Positions 52,643 through 60,856 of a stretch of 64,000 nucleotides of DNA are shown piece after piece. The stretch comes from Ornithinibacillus halotolerans (lineage in GTDB: Bacteria > Bacillota > Bacilli > Bacillales > Amphibacillaceae), in NCBI RefSeq assembly GCF_014637405.1, contig NZ_BMEY01000010.1:62001-126000 (forward strand), read 5' to 3'. The translations under genes were made by a program, and so were the position numbers. The notes under the pieces are model-generated. The model made no database searches. It worked only from the letters and a program-made list of their open reading frames with translations, and was not told the DNA's origin. Position 1 is the stretch's first letter. Each line of letters starts with the position of its first letter.

Positions 52643-53113
52643 CTAATCATTAATTACATCAATTAGGTCACGATGGATAGTTACAAAATACGCCTCTAAT
52701 ACGCCTTCTAATTGATCAGATAGATCATAATACTTTCCATCCGCTTCTGCAATTAGGCTATAAAACTCCTCATCATCCACTTCTTCTTTTTCTAAGGCAA
52801 CATATAATTTCCACAACTCTAGCCCATATTGTTTTTCAATTCTAGCATATTCAGGGGCACCAATTCTTTCTAGTATTCTTGTTAGATTATCTAAATACTG
52901 TTCAATTCCAATTTTTTCAATTACATCAGATTGCCACCTCAAAAAACTTTCATGACCGCCACTTTCCATTTCTGAGTAATATTGAAGAACAAGGTAGGCT
53001 TCATTTGCTACTTGATTTTCTACCGGATAATCATATTCTGTTAGGGCTGAAATAACAGCGTTCCATATATCCCATGAGTGCAATAATTGACTTTGACTCT
53101 TCTTAGGCTTCAT
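52643..53113 (-). CDS. Small acidic protein, possibly DMP19/DUF4375-like
   Basis: 156 residues, acidic and helical. N-E-A-Y-L-V-L-Q-Y-Y-S-E-M-E-S-G-G-H-E-S-F-L-R-W (about 38-60) resembles the DMP19/DUF4375 family pattern of a helical domain with a Gly-Gly turn. The match is partial. Such proteins are often found as immunity partners or DNA mimics. It lies in the same row as the other orphan genes. Confidence 0.55.
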   Translation of the reverse strand: MKPKKSQSQLLHSWDIWNAVISALTEYDYPVENQVANEAYLVLQYYSEMESGGHESFLRWQSDVIEKIGIEQYLDNLTRILERIGAPEYARIEKQYGLELWKLYVALEKEEVDDEEFYSLIAEADGKYYDLSDQLEGVLEAYFVTIHRDLIDVIND

Positions 53114-53135
53114 AGTTACCTCTTTTCAGTTACCT

Positions 53136-53564
53136 TTATTTTATTTCCTCAATTAATTCTCTTAATTGTTTCGTCACTTTCTCAGATGACACATAAGTCT
53201 CACCATCTTCTACCATATACATAAAGACACTTTGTTCCCCTTCCTCTCCTAACCATAAATGAATCGCATGCTTAGGAAGGTCTTCTCCGTAACTGACTAC
53301 TATGTCATAATCAGGATTTGCATTACGCAAATCCCTCTTCTGCTTTAAGGCCGACCGTATTGCTGTTTCAAATAATTTAATTGATTTGTTATCCTGAAAA
53401 GAATGGAGGTAATCTAAGTTCATGTCTCCAACTTCATTAGATATTGAAATATTTATTTCTTGTATTTTTTCATCTAATAAAACCATTATATTGTCTGGAC
53501 GAGCCTGACAACCAATTAATAAAAAAATTCCTATAAAGAAAAGTATCGATAATAGTACTTTCAT
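53136..53564 (-). CDS. Small lipoprotein of unknown function
   Basis: 142 residues. The signal peptide ends in the lipobox L-L-I-G-C (Cys about 19). The mature part is acidic with no recognised domain; LWLGEEGEQSVFMYMVEDGETYVSSEKVTK looks like paired strands. It is lipid-anchored outside the membrane. It is followed 22 bases later by the DMP19-like gene. Confidence 0.75.
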   Translation of the reverse strand: MKVLLSILFFIGIFLLIGCQARPDNIMVLLDEKIQEINISISNEVGDMNLDYLHSFQDNKSIKLFETAIRSALKQKRDLRNANPDYDIVVSYGEDLPKHAIHLWLGEEGEQSVFMYMVEDGETYVSSEKVTKQLRELIEEIK

Positions 53565-53634
53565 TCATATGTATCTCCTTAGCTAAAGTAATTTTCCCAA
53601 AACATATAATAATAAACTCCATTCAATTACATCC

Positions 53635-53663
53635 AAAAAAACGTTTCTACCTTAGTAGAAACG
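53635..53663 (-). terminator. Terminator after the DUF4304 gene
   Basis: Minus strand CGTTTCTAC pairs with GTAGAAACG around TAAG and is followed by seven T. It separates the DUF4304 gene from the lipoprotein transcript. Confidence 0.88.
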
Positions 53664-53706
53664 CTCTACTGCATTTAAGTGAAACTTAGTATTATAAAAA
53701 ACAATA

Positions 53707-54111
53707 TTAATTACTTTGCGCTTTTTTCCAATGCACTTCGGCCTCATCCAGATGCTCTAATACTTCATTTGCAACTCTTTCATAAATGCTACCTAACTGG
53801 ACACCTAGATCATACCGATACCAAGACCCATTTTCATTATTTAATCTTAATCTATCATTTATGTCATGTGCTGTTACTTTATTAGGCGGCACATACTCTC
53901 CCCAAGAATGTGTAAATCCTTCTGGTGGACAGACAGCAACCTCAATCACAAAACCTCCACCATACTTATCAAATTGGAAAGTCAATAGTTCAATTTGCGA
54001 ATGACTAATTCTTCTGAAATGTGGGAAGGAACCCTTAAATCCCTTTTTTCTTAATTCAGGAACGACAACCGACTTTAAGGCTGAAACCATCTCTAATCTT
54101 CCAGATGACAT
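53707..54111 (-). CDS. DUF4304-family protein
   Basis: 134 residues, cytosolic. V-P-E-L-R-K-K-G-F-K-G-S-F-P-H-F-R-R, then a VIEVAVCPPEG strand and GSWYRYDLG match DUF4304, a family listed among immunity-like proteins of polymorphic toxin systems. Its start is only 30 bases after the 3' end of the tRNA-like RNA, in the same direction, so both may share a transcript. GGTGGT is a weak ribosome-binding site; the ATG at 54090 with GGAAG is an alternative. Confidence 0.75.
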   Translation of the reverse strand: MSSGRLEMVSALKSVVVPELRKKGFKGSFPHFRRISHSQIELLTFQFDKYGGGFVIEVAVCPPEGFTHSWGEYVPPNKVTAHDINDRLRLNNENGSWYRYDLGVQLGSIYERVANEVLEHLDEAEVHWKKAQSN

Positions 54112-54141
54112 GTTACCACCGTCTTCTTTTTAAGTAATAAA

Positions 54142-54338
54142 TGCCTCTGACGGGATTCGAACCCGCACTCACTGGTGTTAAGCATAGGCTAGGGGAGAAC
54201 ACGCTTCCCTACGGAATTTCACCGACAGGAATTTCACCTGTCTCAGCTAATTTGCTTTTCGGTGCTTCTGAAACCCTTGCATTAAGACCCGGTTCTACAA
54301 TGTTTTCCGGCGCTCTTCCCTTCTAGAGCTACAGAGGC
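54142..54338 (-). ncRNA. tRNA-like RNA with an enlarged central domain
   Basis: Minus strand. The acceptor GCCTCTG pairs with CAGAGGC (extended by flanking T-A and A-T). T8-A9, a D arm GCTC...GAGC with GGG in the loop, and a T arm GCGGG-TTCGAAT-CCCGT are all canonical. Between D and T arms lie about 145 nt instead of 23-40, with no ordinary anticodon arm. They form CCGG/CCGG, a long helix GTCTTAATGCAAGG / CCTATGCTTAACAC, GACAGG/CCTGTC, CACC/GGTG and TAGGG/CCCTA, and hold GGTGAAATTCC twice. No CCA is encoded. A good promoter lies just upstream. It could be a tRNA with an insert, a tRNA-like regulatory RNA, or a relic. Confidence 0.7.
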
Positions 54339-54349
54339 ATGATATAATA

Positions 54350-54378
54350 AATATATGAAAAATTTAGGTTAGATACAA
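54350..54378 (-). promoter_or_regulatory. Promoter of the tRNA-like RNA
   Basis: Minus strand TTGTAT (54378-54373), 17-bp spacer, TATATT (54355-54350). The predicted start falls a few bases before the acceptor stem. Confidence 0.7.
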
Positions 54379-54498
54379 TCCTTTAATAAAAAATTTATTA
54401 TTTTTACAAAAAAGACAAATATAAGTTTATTAAGTTTTATTTTAGAGAATTATAATCTAGATAGGTGGAGATTTTTATAATGAAGGGACGGGTTAATC

Positions 54499-55449
54499 AT
54501 GATTGGTATGGGGTATCGGACAATTAAGACAGCTATTGGGGCAGGACTAGCAATGTGGATTGCCAGTACGCTACAACTAGAGTTTGCAACGTTTGCTGCT
54601 ATAATTGTTATTATGTGTATTGAAACAACAAAGAAAAGAACACTCTATACTATTAAAGATAAACTGTTTGCCTCCATTCTATCTTTAATTCTTGGAATGA
54701 TCGTTTTTGAACTATTAAGCTACCACCCTATAGTATTTGCACTATTTATCCTCCTGTTTATGCCAATCCTTGTGAAAATTCGTATTCAAAGTGGATTTAT
54801 CACGAGCATGGTTGTTCTTTTACATATATATACCGTTCAAGAAGCAAGCATACGTGTGTTTCTAAACGAACTTGCTGTCATTTCCATAGGTATCGGAATT
54901 GCATTACTCGTAAATAGCATTATGCCAAGCTTTAAGAAAGATATAGAGAATTTAAAGTCTAAAATTGAAGAAAAGTATAGTACGATTCTGTTTGAGTTCC
55001 ATGCCCATTTAAAGGATAGAAACCGTAAATGGAATGGGCAGGAAATAACTGAATCTGATACTATCATTAATCAAGCAAAAGCAACAATTATTCAAGATAT
55101 AGAAAACCATCTTCTTAGAGAGGAAAATAAGGACTATAACTACTTCAAGATGCGTGCAGACCAGTTAGAAATATTAAAGCGGATGATTACGATTGTTGGC
55201 ATTGTCTCCGCTTCTGAATTACATATTAAGCAAAAAGAGATGCTTGCAGACTTCTTCTTAAATATTAGTCAAAATGTCCGCTCCAACAATGTGAATGTTG
55301 CTCTTGAGAAGTTAACTGACTATGAAGAATCTATCCGTGAAACGGAACTACCAAAATCAAGGGAAGAGTTTGAAGTTAGGGCAAATCTATATTACTTGAA
55401 CTTTGAAATTAAGAACTACTTAATCATTAAGCAAAAACTAATGAGTTAG
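54499..55449 (+). CDS. Aromatic acid exporter family (ArAE_1/FUSC-like) membrane protein
   Basis: 316 residues. The N-terminal half has four to five membrane helices (Y-R-T-I-K-T-A-I-G-A-G-L-A-M-W-I start, FATFAAIIVIMCIETTKKRT). The C-terminal half (about 155-316) is a soluble helical domain of the ArAE_1_C type. The substrate is unknown in Bacilli. It is the only plus-strand gene between 39 and 64 kb and shares its upstream region with the tRNA-like RNA promoter. Confidence 0.85.
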   Translation: MIGMGYRTIKTAIGAGLAMWIASTLQLEFATFAAIIVIMCIETTKKRTLYTIKDKLFASILSLILGMIVFELLSYHPIVFALFILLFMPILVKIRIQSGFITSMVVLLHIYTVQEASIRVFLNELAVISIGIGIALLVNSIMPSFKKDIENLKSKIEEKYSTILFEFHAHLKDRNRKWNGQEITESDTIINQAKATIIQDIENHLLREENKDYNYFKMRADQLEILKRMITIVGIVSASELHIKQKEMLADFFLNISQNVRSNNVNVALEKLTDYEESIRETELPKSREEFEVRANLYYLNFEIKNYLIIKQKLMS

Positions 55450-55504
55450 TTTTATCATGTCAGTTTTCAATCATTACCGTTATTCAGGACATTTTCCTAA
55501 AAAG

Positions 55505-55544
55505 CTGATTAATCCCCTAAAATGATAATTAGGGGATTAATCAG
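55505..55544 (-). terminator. Terminator of the ABC-S41 operon
   Basis: CTGATTAATCCCCTA pairs with TAGGGGATTAATCAG around ATTATCATTT; on the minus strand CTTTTTAGG follows. The long stem may also stop plus-strand transcripts. Confidence 0.88.
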
Positions 55545-55554
55545 TTAACTGTAT

Positions 55555-57306
55555 CTAGTTAGAAATTATTAATTCAACCGCTTTTTCTAGCAATTCATCC
55601 CTGTTCTCTCTAATCCCTTCGATTGTCGGTGTCACAGTAATGTCTGGAACGATTCCTACTCTTTGAGTTTCCGTGCCGTCTGGGTAATAAATGCCTATAC
55701 CCGATATTCCTGTTGTAATACCACCAGGCAAGGAAAATAAGGAGACATCTCCATCTGCACCTGCTGTTGTACTACCAATAACAGTTACATCAGGTGCTGT
55801 TCGAAATGCCATAGCAGTAAATTCTGCCTGGCTTTGTGTAAGTTCGTTTACGAGGATGATAACTTTACCTTGATAGAAGTCCTCGTTTTCTCTCCCTACC
55901 ATGTATGTTTCTTTCATATAAAAAAGACCCGGTTCTTTTATACTTCCTGTTGATAATTTCACAAATCTTTTGCTTTGAGGAAGTAAATATTCTCCAAACG
56001 TATATACGATAAATTCAGCTGGATAACTTCTTAAGTCAATAATTAATCCGTTTGTATCATTAATTTGAGATGTAACCTCAGGTATATATTCATTCTCCAT
56101 GCTTCCTGCATAAATATAAGCAATATTTGAGTCTAGTAGTTGAAAGTAATCTTTATTTAGTTGATATGGGTTGTAGTCGGTTATTCCAAGTTCTGAAGGA
56201 GGATACAATTCAATTGTGACATTAACAGCTCTCCCATCTCTATTAACCTCAATATTTAATACGTCATCATTTGCCCTTAATAATTTGCGGGCAATATCCC
56301 TTAATTGAGTTGTATAGTTTGAGGCAGGTATATACTTTAACTTCTGTTCCACAATCTCCTCAACTGGCTCATTATTAATTTTTGTAATTACATCTCCAAT
56401 CGCAACCCCAGTTTCTTCACCTAGTGTATCATCATAATAATCCGATACAACTAGTTTATTTTCCACAAACCTTACAATGAAAGGAGAATAATGATTACCC
56501 CAAAATTCCTCAATAACAGGATGTTTCTCATATATATTTGCATGAGTGTCTTGAACTCTAGCAATTATTTCTAAGACAGTAAGTTTATAATCCTGCTCAT
56601 TGGTAGCATGTAAAAATTTAGGTATAAATTCTTTAAGCACTTCGTCCCAGTCATCGTCAATTAGATATTTATACGGAAAATAGTACTCTATAATATTCCA
56701 ATAACGATATAGCGACAATAGCTGATATTCTATATTGGGATATTTCAAATTATCATAGGGTACTTCATTAAATTGCGGATTTCCAATATTAGTCAGTGAA
56801 ACATAATGATTAGCACCTGTTCTTTTAGCGTTTTTAATATTTAGCAAATGGGTTACCAAATTTTCATCTAGATTAGAATTTGTAATCCAATCCAGTTCAG
56901 GCTCGAACTTAACTTCTCTTAGACTAGTACTTTTATTGTCACCTTCTTCAACTGCCCCTAAATCAACTATCCATTCAACTAGAATATCATCTCGTTCTTC
57001 GTCATTATGGCTTTGCATAACTTGGGTTAGAATGTTGAATAATTCTCGATCCCAATCCATGTCTCCACTTGCCACTTTAGGATGATAGTATTTTAAAAAC
57101 CCCCAAATCTTTCCCAATAAAAATAAATCATCAATCCTTTCACTTGAAAGGATTATTTCCTCAATTTGCTTATCAAGGTGATTTTCTATGGTATTTCCTG
57201 ATCTTGTTTCCGAAACATTAACTTCTTCATTTCCTAATGGATTTAATAACCCAATTATAAATAAACCTATTACACACACGGAGATGATGATCCATTTTTT
57301 CTTCAT
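55555..57306 (-). CDS. S41-family peptidase, membrane-anchored
   Basis: 583 residues. One N-terminal membrane helix (about 4-22), a helical region, a PDZ-like part (about 300-370: TGVAIGDVITKINNEPVEEIV) and the S41 domain. The nucleophile is probably the Ser in NELTQSQAEFTAMAF, and STTAGADGDVSLFSLPGG follows as in C-terminal processing proteases. It faces outside the membrane. It is the last gene of an operon with an ABC exporter, so it may process or destroy a peptide that the exporter handles. Confidence 0.85.
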   Translation of the reverse strand: MKKKWIIISVCVIGLFIIGLLNPLGNEEVNVSETRSGNTIENHLDKQIEEIILSSERIDDLFLLGKIWGFLKYYHPKVASGDMDWDRELFNILTQVMQSHNDEERDDILVEWIVDLGAVEEGDNKSTSLREVKFEPELDWITNSNLDENLVTHLLNIKNAKRTGANHYVSLTNIGNPQFNEVPYDNLKYPNIEYQLLSLYRYWNIIEYYFPYKYLIDDDWDEVLKEFIPKFLHATNEQDYKLTVLEIIARVQDTHANIYEKHPVIEEFWGNHYSPFIVRFVENKLVVSDYYDDTLGEETGVAIGDVITKINNEPVEEIVEQKLKYIPASNYTTQLRDIARKLLRANDDVLNIEVNRDGRAVNVTIELYPPSELGITDYNPYQLNKDYFQLLDSNIAYIYAGSMENEYIPEVTSQINDTNGLIIDLRSYPAEFIVYTFGEYLLPQSKRFVKLSTGSIKEPGLFYMKETYMVGRENEDFYQGKVIILVNELTQSQAEFTAMAFRTAPDVTVIGSTTAGADGDVSLFSLPGGITTGISGIGIYYPDGTETQRVGIVPDITVTPTIEGIRENRDELLEKAVELIISN

Positions 57307-57344
57307 TTCAACCTCCTTAAAATAAATTAATCCTCTTTAAAGAG

Positions 57345-58244
57345 TTAAATATAATAAATACTATATCTATCCAATAAATCGAGCACACCTATCTGCATCG
57401 TAACATGGGATTTTTTCAGATATTCCTGTACGTTTATGTATTGTTCAGTTGAAAATTGCTCGATATTCATAATGACACGTTCATTCCTGAGTTCCTTTAA
57501 TTTAATCCCTGGAATAATTTCTTTTAATTCTTCAATTAATCTAGTATTGTTTCTAGAACTAAACTTTAAGTAAATTTCTTCCTGTTGCAATGTTTCCCCG
57601 TAATCTCGAGAGTATATAATCTCTCCATTTTTTAAAAAGAATATCTTGTCAGCGTACTTCTCTAGATTCTCTAATAGGTGTGAGGCGATGATAATAATTT
57701 TTCCCTCTTTCTTTTTTTCTTCTAATAACTTTGAGATGAGCTCTACATTATCCGGATCCAAACCGTTCATTACCTCATCCATAAGCATGTATGGTGTATT
57801 TGCTACTATTTGCATTGCCAAACATAATCTTTGTCTCATACCAAGTGAATATTGGTATGTTTTGTTATTTACATAATGAGCTATATTTAACCGTTCGATA
57901 ACCTCTTCTGGATTAATAGCAGTTTGACTCCACATTTGTCGATATATATTTAAGTGATCCACACCACTTAAATGATTATATAAATCACTTTGATCTGGCA
58001 TCATTGATATTTGCGCACGAATTTTTGCTTCATTCTTCTTACTCGTATATCGAAGGTTCTTATCAAATATCACTTCACCTTGATTAGGAGTTACATAATT
58101 CATTAAAACATTAAGCAAAGTGGTTTTTCCTGTTCCATTTGGTGCAACTAAACCAATAATCTCTCCTGGATTCAATGTTTTTGTAATCCCATTAAGTACC
58201 TTTCTCTCTCCAAATTGGACAACGATATTCTTTATTTGAATCAA
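57345..58244 (-). CDS. ABC transporter ATP-binding protein
   Basis: 299 residues. Walker A APNGTGKTT (about 34-42), signature YSLGMRQRLCLA, Walker B YMLMDEVMNGLDP and the H-loop IIASHLLENL are complete. Note the Ala at the usual Gly of G-P-N-G. It serves the two permeases upstream. It lies 38 bases before the S41 gene. Confidence 0.9.
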   Translation of the reverse strand: MIQIKNIVVQFGERKVLNGITKTLNPGEIIGLVAPNGTGKTTLLNVLMNYVTPNQGEVIFDKNLRYTSKKNEAKIRAQISMMPDQSDLYNHLSGVDHLNIYRQMWSQTAINPEEVIERLNIAHYVNNKTYQYSLGMRQRLCLAMQIVANTPYMLMDEVMNGLDPDNVELISKLLEEKKKEGKIIIIASHLLENLEKYADKIFFLKNGEIIYSRDYGETLQQEEIYLKFSSRNNTRLIEELKEIIPGIKLKELRNERVIMNIEQFSTEQYINVQEYLKKSHVTMQIGVLDLLDRYSIYYI

Positions 58245-58265
58245 TTAAAATTCCCACCTATTCTT

Positions 58266-59459
58266 TTATATAGTCATTTTTTTCTTATTGATAACAACTT
58301 TAATAAATAACAGGACAATGATGACCGTTAATAAGAGTACTAGAAACCCTTTCTCTGGAGTTAAGGCATCTGTATAAAGCGTATAATTTTTATATCCGGT
58401 AAGAACATCCCCAATTTGAACATAGGATGTCGGTAAATAACTTAACCACTCCTTAGGTACCCAACCCCTTTGATGATAGATAATTTCCACAAAACAAACG
58501 ACACCAATAATTAGATTAAAATATTCATTTTTAAGTAAAATGCTCATTAATAGTACTAAGCCAATAATTAACATGAACCATAATAATACTATTGCTAAAT
58601 ATTTTAGTAGATACATTCCCATGGACATACTTTCAAATGTTTCATTGTTAAAAAACGCAAAGTTATAGGTTACTGCTGGTAAATCTAGTGAACCAAATCC
58701 ATTACGTAAACCAATAATGAGAAATGCTGGGATTAGTAGAATTATACTTACAAGACTGCCAATTAGAGCAACAATCCCCTTTAAAATGATTCGTTTAAAT
58801 GGTGTCATTGGAAAACCATTCACCATACTAGGGTGTTTCCTATCTTTCATCACAATATCATTGCTTAATAGTAGACAAGTTAAGAGTAATATATATGGTA
58901 GGCCGGATTCTAACATTCGTTTAAGGGTCTGAAGAGCAGTTCGTTCTTCTAAAACATTCACATCTAACTTATAATCCGCAATTGCATAATGGCCATATCT
59001 TTCCGCAGTGTAAAGGTAATTGTAATGTCCATCTTCTTTAGCAAAACGATTTCCATACGTATAATAGCGTGGGTTAAAGCGTAAAACATCAAATGGATCT
59101 GTTCTAATCATTTCAACTGCGTATAAATACCATTCTTGTGTTGCTCTAGCATAGGCATGTAGATCCCCTTTTTCTAAAGCGTCTAACCTTTCCTTGTCAT
59201 ATTCATTCCATTCAGGAAATATTTGAATAGCAAATAACGTGTAATAATGAGTACTATTTTCTATATCTACTGTTTCTAAGAATTCTTTTCGTTCTTCATA
59301 CCTTGCCTCAATTTCACCTTTATTGACCGCTTCATTTGGTTGATAAGTAGGTGCAATATAAAAGCAATAGTAAAGACTAGCTATTAATAGTAGCGCAAAG
59401 AGGATGATGTTTTTTTGATTAATAAAGAATACTTTGAGTTCCCATTTAAGATAATTCAT
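58266..59459 (-). CDS. ABC transporter permease, large extracellular loop
   Basis: 397 residues. Helix 1 (about 15-32) is followed by an outside loop of about 150 residues (to 190) and then five or six helices. The layout is shared with the next permease, so the two form a heterodimer. Its start codon overlaps the last base of that gene's stop. The substrate is unknown. Confidence 0.83.
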   Translation of the reverse strand: MNYLKWELKVFFINQKNIILFALLLIASLYYCFYIAPTYQPNEAVNKGEIEARYEERKEFLETVDIENSTHYYTLFAIQIFPEWNEYDKERLDALEKGDLHAYARATQEWYLYAVEMIRTDPFDVLRFNPRYYTYGNRFAKEDGHYNYLYTAERYGHYAIADYKLDVNVLEERTALQTLKRMLESGLPYILLLTCLLLSNDIVMKDRKHPSMVNGFPMTPFKRIILKGIVALIGSLVSIILLIPAFLIIGLRNGFGSLDLPAVTYNFAFFNNETFESMSMGMYLLKYLAIVLLWFMLIIGLVLLMSILLKNEYFNLIIGVVCFVEIIYHQRGWVPKEWLSYLPTSYVQIGDVLTGYKNYTLYTDALTPEKGFLVLLLTVIIVLLFIKVVINKKKMTI

Positions 59460-60607
59460 TATGCTTTCCCACCCCCTCTATTCAGCTTATTACTGTGCCT
59501 TATTTGACTAAGGTAAAACTGCCAATAGATAAAGAGAAGCATAACAATAAAAGTTGTCACTAAAATGATGAACCCATTGCTTAACCTAATCATTTGATTT
59601 CCAGCTGATTCTGCAGTCTGTCCATTAATTAATGTTGAGAAATTAAAATAATTAAATGGCATAAACCATAACCACTTTCCTGTAGCAGGTAATAACTGCA
59701 TGATGAAAAAGAGAATGAAATGGACAAACGTAATAATATAAAGATTTTTAACGTAATAATTTAATACAATTGAAATAGTTAATGCAGTGAGCGATAAGCA
59801 GATAAAATAGATAAAAGATATTCCTATATACTCCCAAATAGCAATTGTAAAATAATCACCGTTAAATATGGCAACAGGGTACGTGAGGTCAATGTCATAC
59901 ATGATAGAGGCAATGAGAATTGTAATAAAGAAAGTAAAAAATAAAAGACCGATGATGAATATGAGATAGCTACATATTTTGGCAAGTAATTTTGTTGCCA
60001 TTGTAAACGGATAACCCTTTACAAGTGATTGATGGTTTTCTTCTTCTAATAAGATGTCTGAAGAAAATATTCCCACCAATAAATACCAACTATAACCTAA
60101 TACAAATAGGAAGAGGATAATATATGTTGGAAAGTTAGAATTATCAACTAAAAGTTCCTTATTTTGGTCTTGTATCGCCATATAAAATACTTGGTCCAAT
60201 CGATTTTGACGATATGTAGGCATATATTGGGCCACTTCATTAAACCCATTCATTGTGTAAATTTCATTACGTACTTGAGTGAGTTCAATTGCACCTTGTA
60301 TGTATATCGAGTCATCTTTCGTAATAAGCCCCAATGATCTAAGAGCAAGTTTAGTCGATTGGAGATTTAAGTTTCGATAGATTGCTGAAGCAACTTCTGG
60401 ATCAGTGGCATCAGTTTTCTTATATAAATCTAGTGCAGCATTCTTCGCAACAACTTCAGCAGCTGTTGCAGGTTCAAGCTCTCTAAATTGACTGTTTTCT
60501 AAATAAATAAATGAACCAATAATAAATAGGATGATTAACGAGAGAATAGATTTAAACTTGATATTCTTTCGCTCTACTATAAAAATTGTTTTCATTAACG
60601 TAAACAT
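59459..60607 (-). CDS. ABC transporter permease, large extracellular loop
   Basis: 382 residues. Helix 1 (about 19-36), an outside loop to about residue 150, then five or six helices. EEENHQSLVKGYPFT between helices matches K-D-R-K-H-P-S-M-V-N-G-F-P-M-T in the partner permease, so the two are paralogues. It is the first gene of the permease-permease-ATPase-S41 operon. Confidence 0.83.
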   Translation of the reverse strand: MFTLMKTIFIVERKNIKFKSILSLIILFIIGSFIYLENSQFRELEPATAAEVVAKNAALDLYKKTDATDPEVASAIYRNLNLQSTKLALRSLGLITKDDSIYIQGAIELTQVRNEIYTMNGFNEVAQYMPTYRQNRLDQVFYMAIQDQNKELLVDNSNFPTYIILFLFVLGYSWYLLVGIFSSDILLEEENHQSLVKGYPFTMATKLLAKICSYLIFIIGLLFFTFFITILIASIMYDIDLTYPVAIFNGDYFTIAIWEYIGISFIYFICLSLTALTISIVLNYYVKNLYIITFVHFILFFIMQLLPATGKWLWFMPFNYFNFSTLINGQTAESAGNQMIRLSNGFIILVTTFIVMLLFIYWQFYLSQIRHSNKLNRGGGKA

Positions 60608-60774
60608 ATAGTCCTCCTAATGATTAGTTCCAACGATTCCTCACCAATATACTTTCATCCAGCAAATTTAAGGAACTATATTAAAACTACGTTCAGTATA
60701 TCATTAAAGAATTAATTTTTTAAATATTATAAACAAATAAAAAACAAGCATGGAATGATCAATAAATACAAAAA

Positions 60775-60821
60775 ATAAAAGCCCTCGAATAGCATGAATA
60801 CTATTCAAGGACTTTTATTCT
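60775..60821 (-). terminator. Terminator of glmS
   Basis: Minus strand AAAAGTCCTTGAATAG pairs with CTATTCGAGGGCTTTT around TATTCATG and is followed by ATTTTTTG. The gap 60608-60856 holds nothing else. Confidence 0.9.
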
Positions 60822-60856
60822 TTTATATTTAACAAAATCACTATTTCATAAGGCCT

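Noticed and set aside
54141-54326. 61-residue ORF on the plus strand
   Set aside because: It lies wholly on the antisense of the tRNA-like RNA; the G-F-E-P-A start is the usual false translation of a T arm.
54142-54338. FMN riboswitch
   Set aside because: GGTGAAATTCC occurs in FMN riboswitches, but the other conserved FMN elements are missing and the flanks are a tRNA fold.
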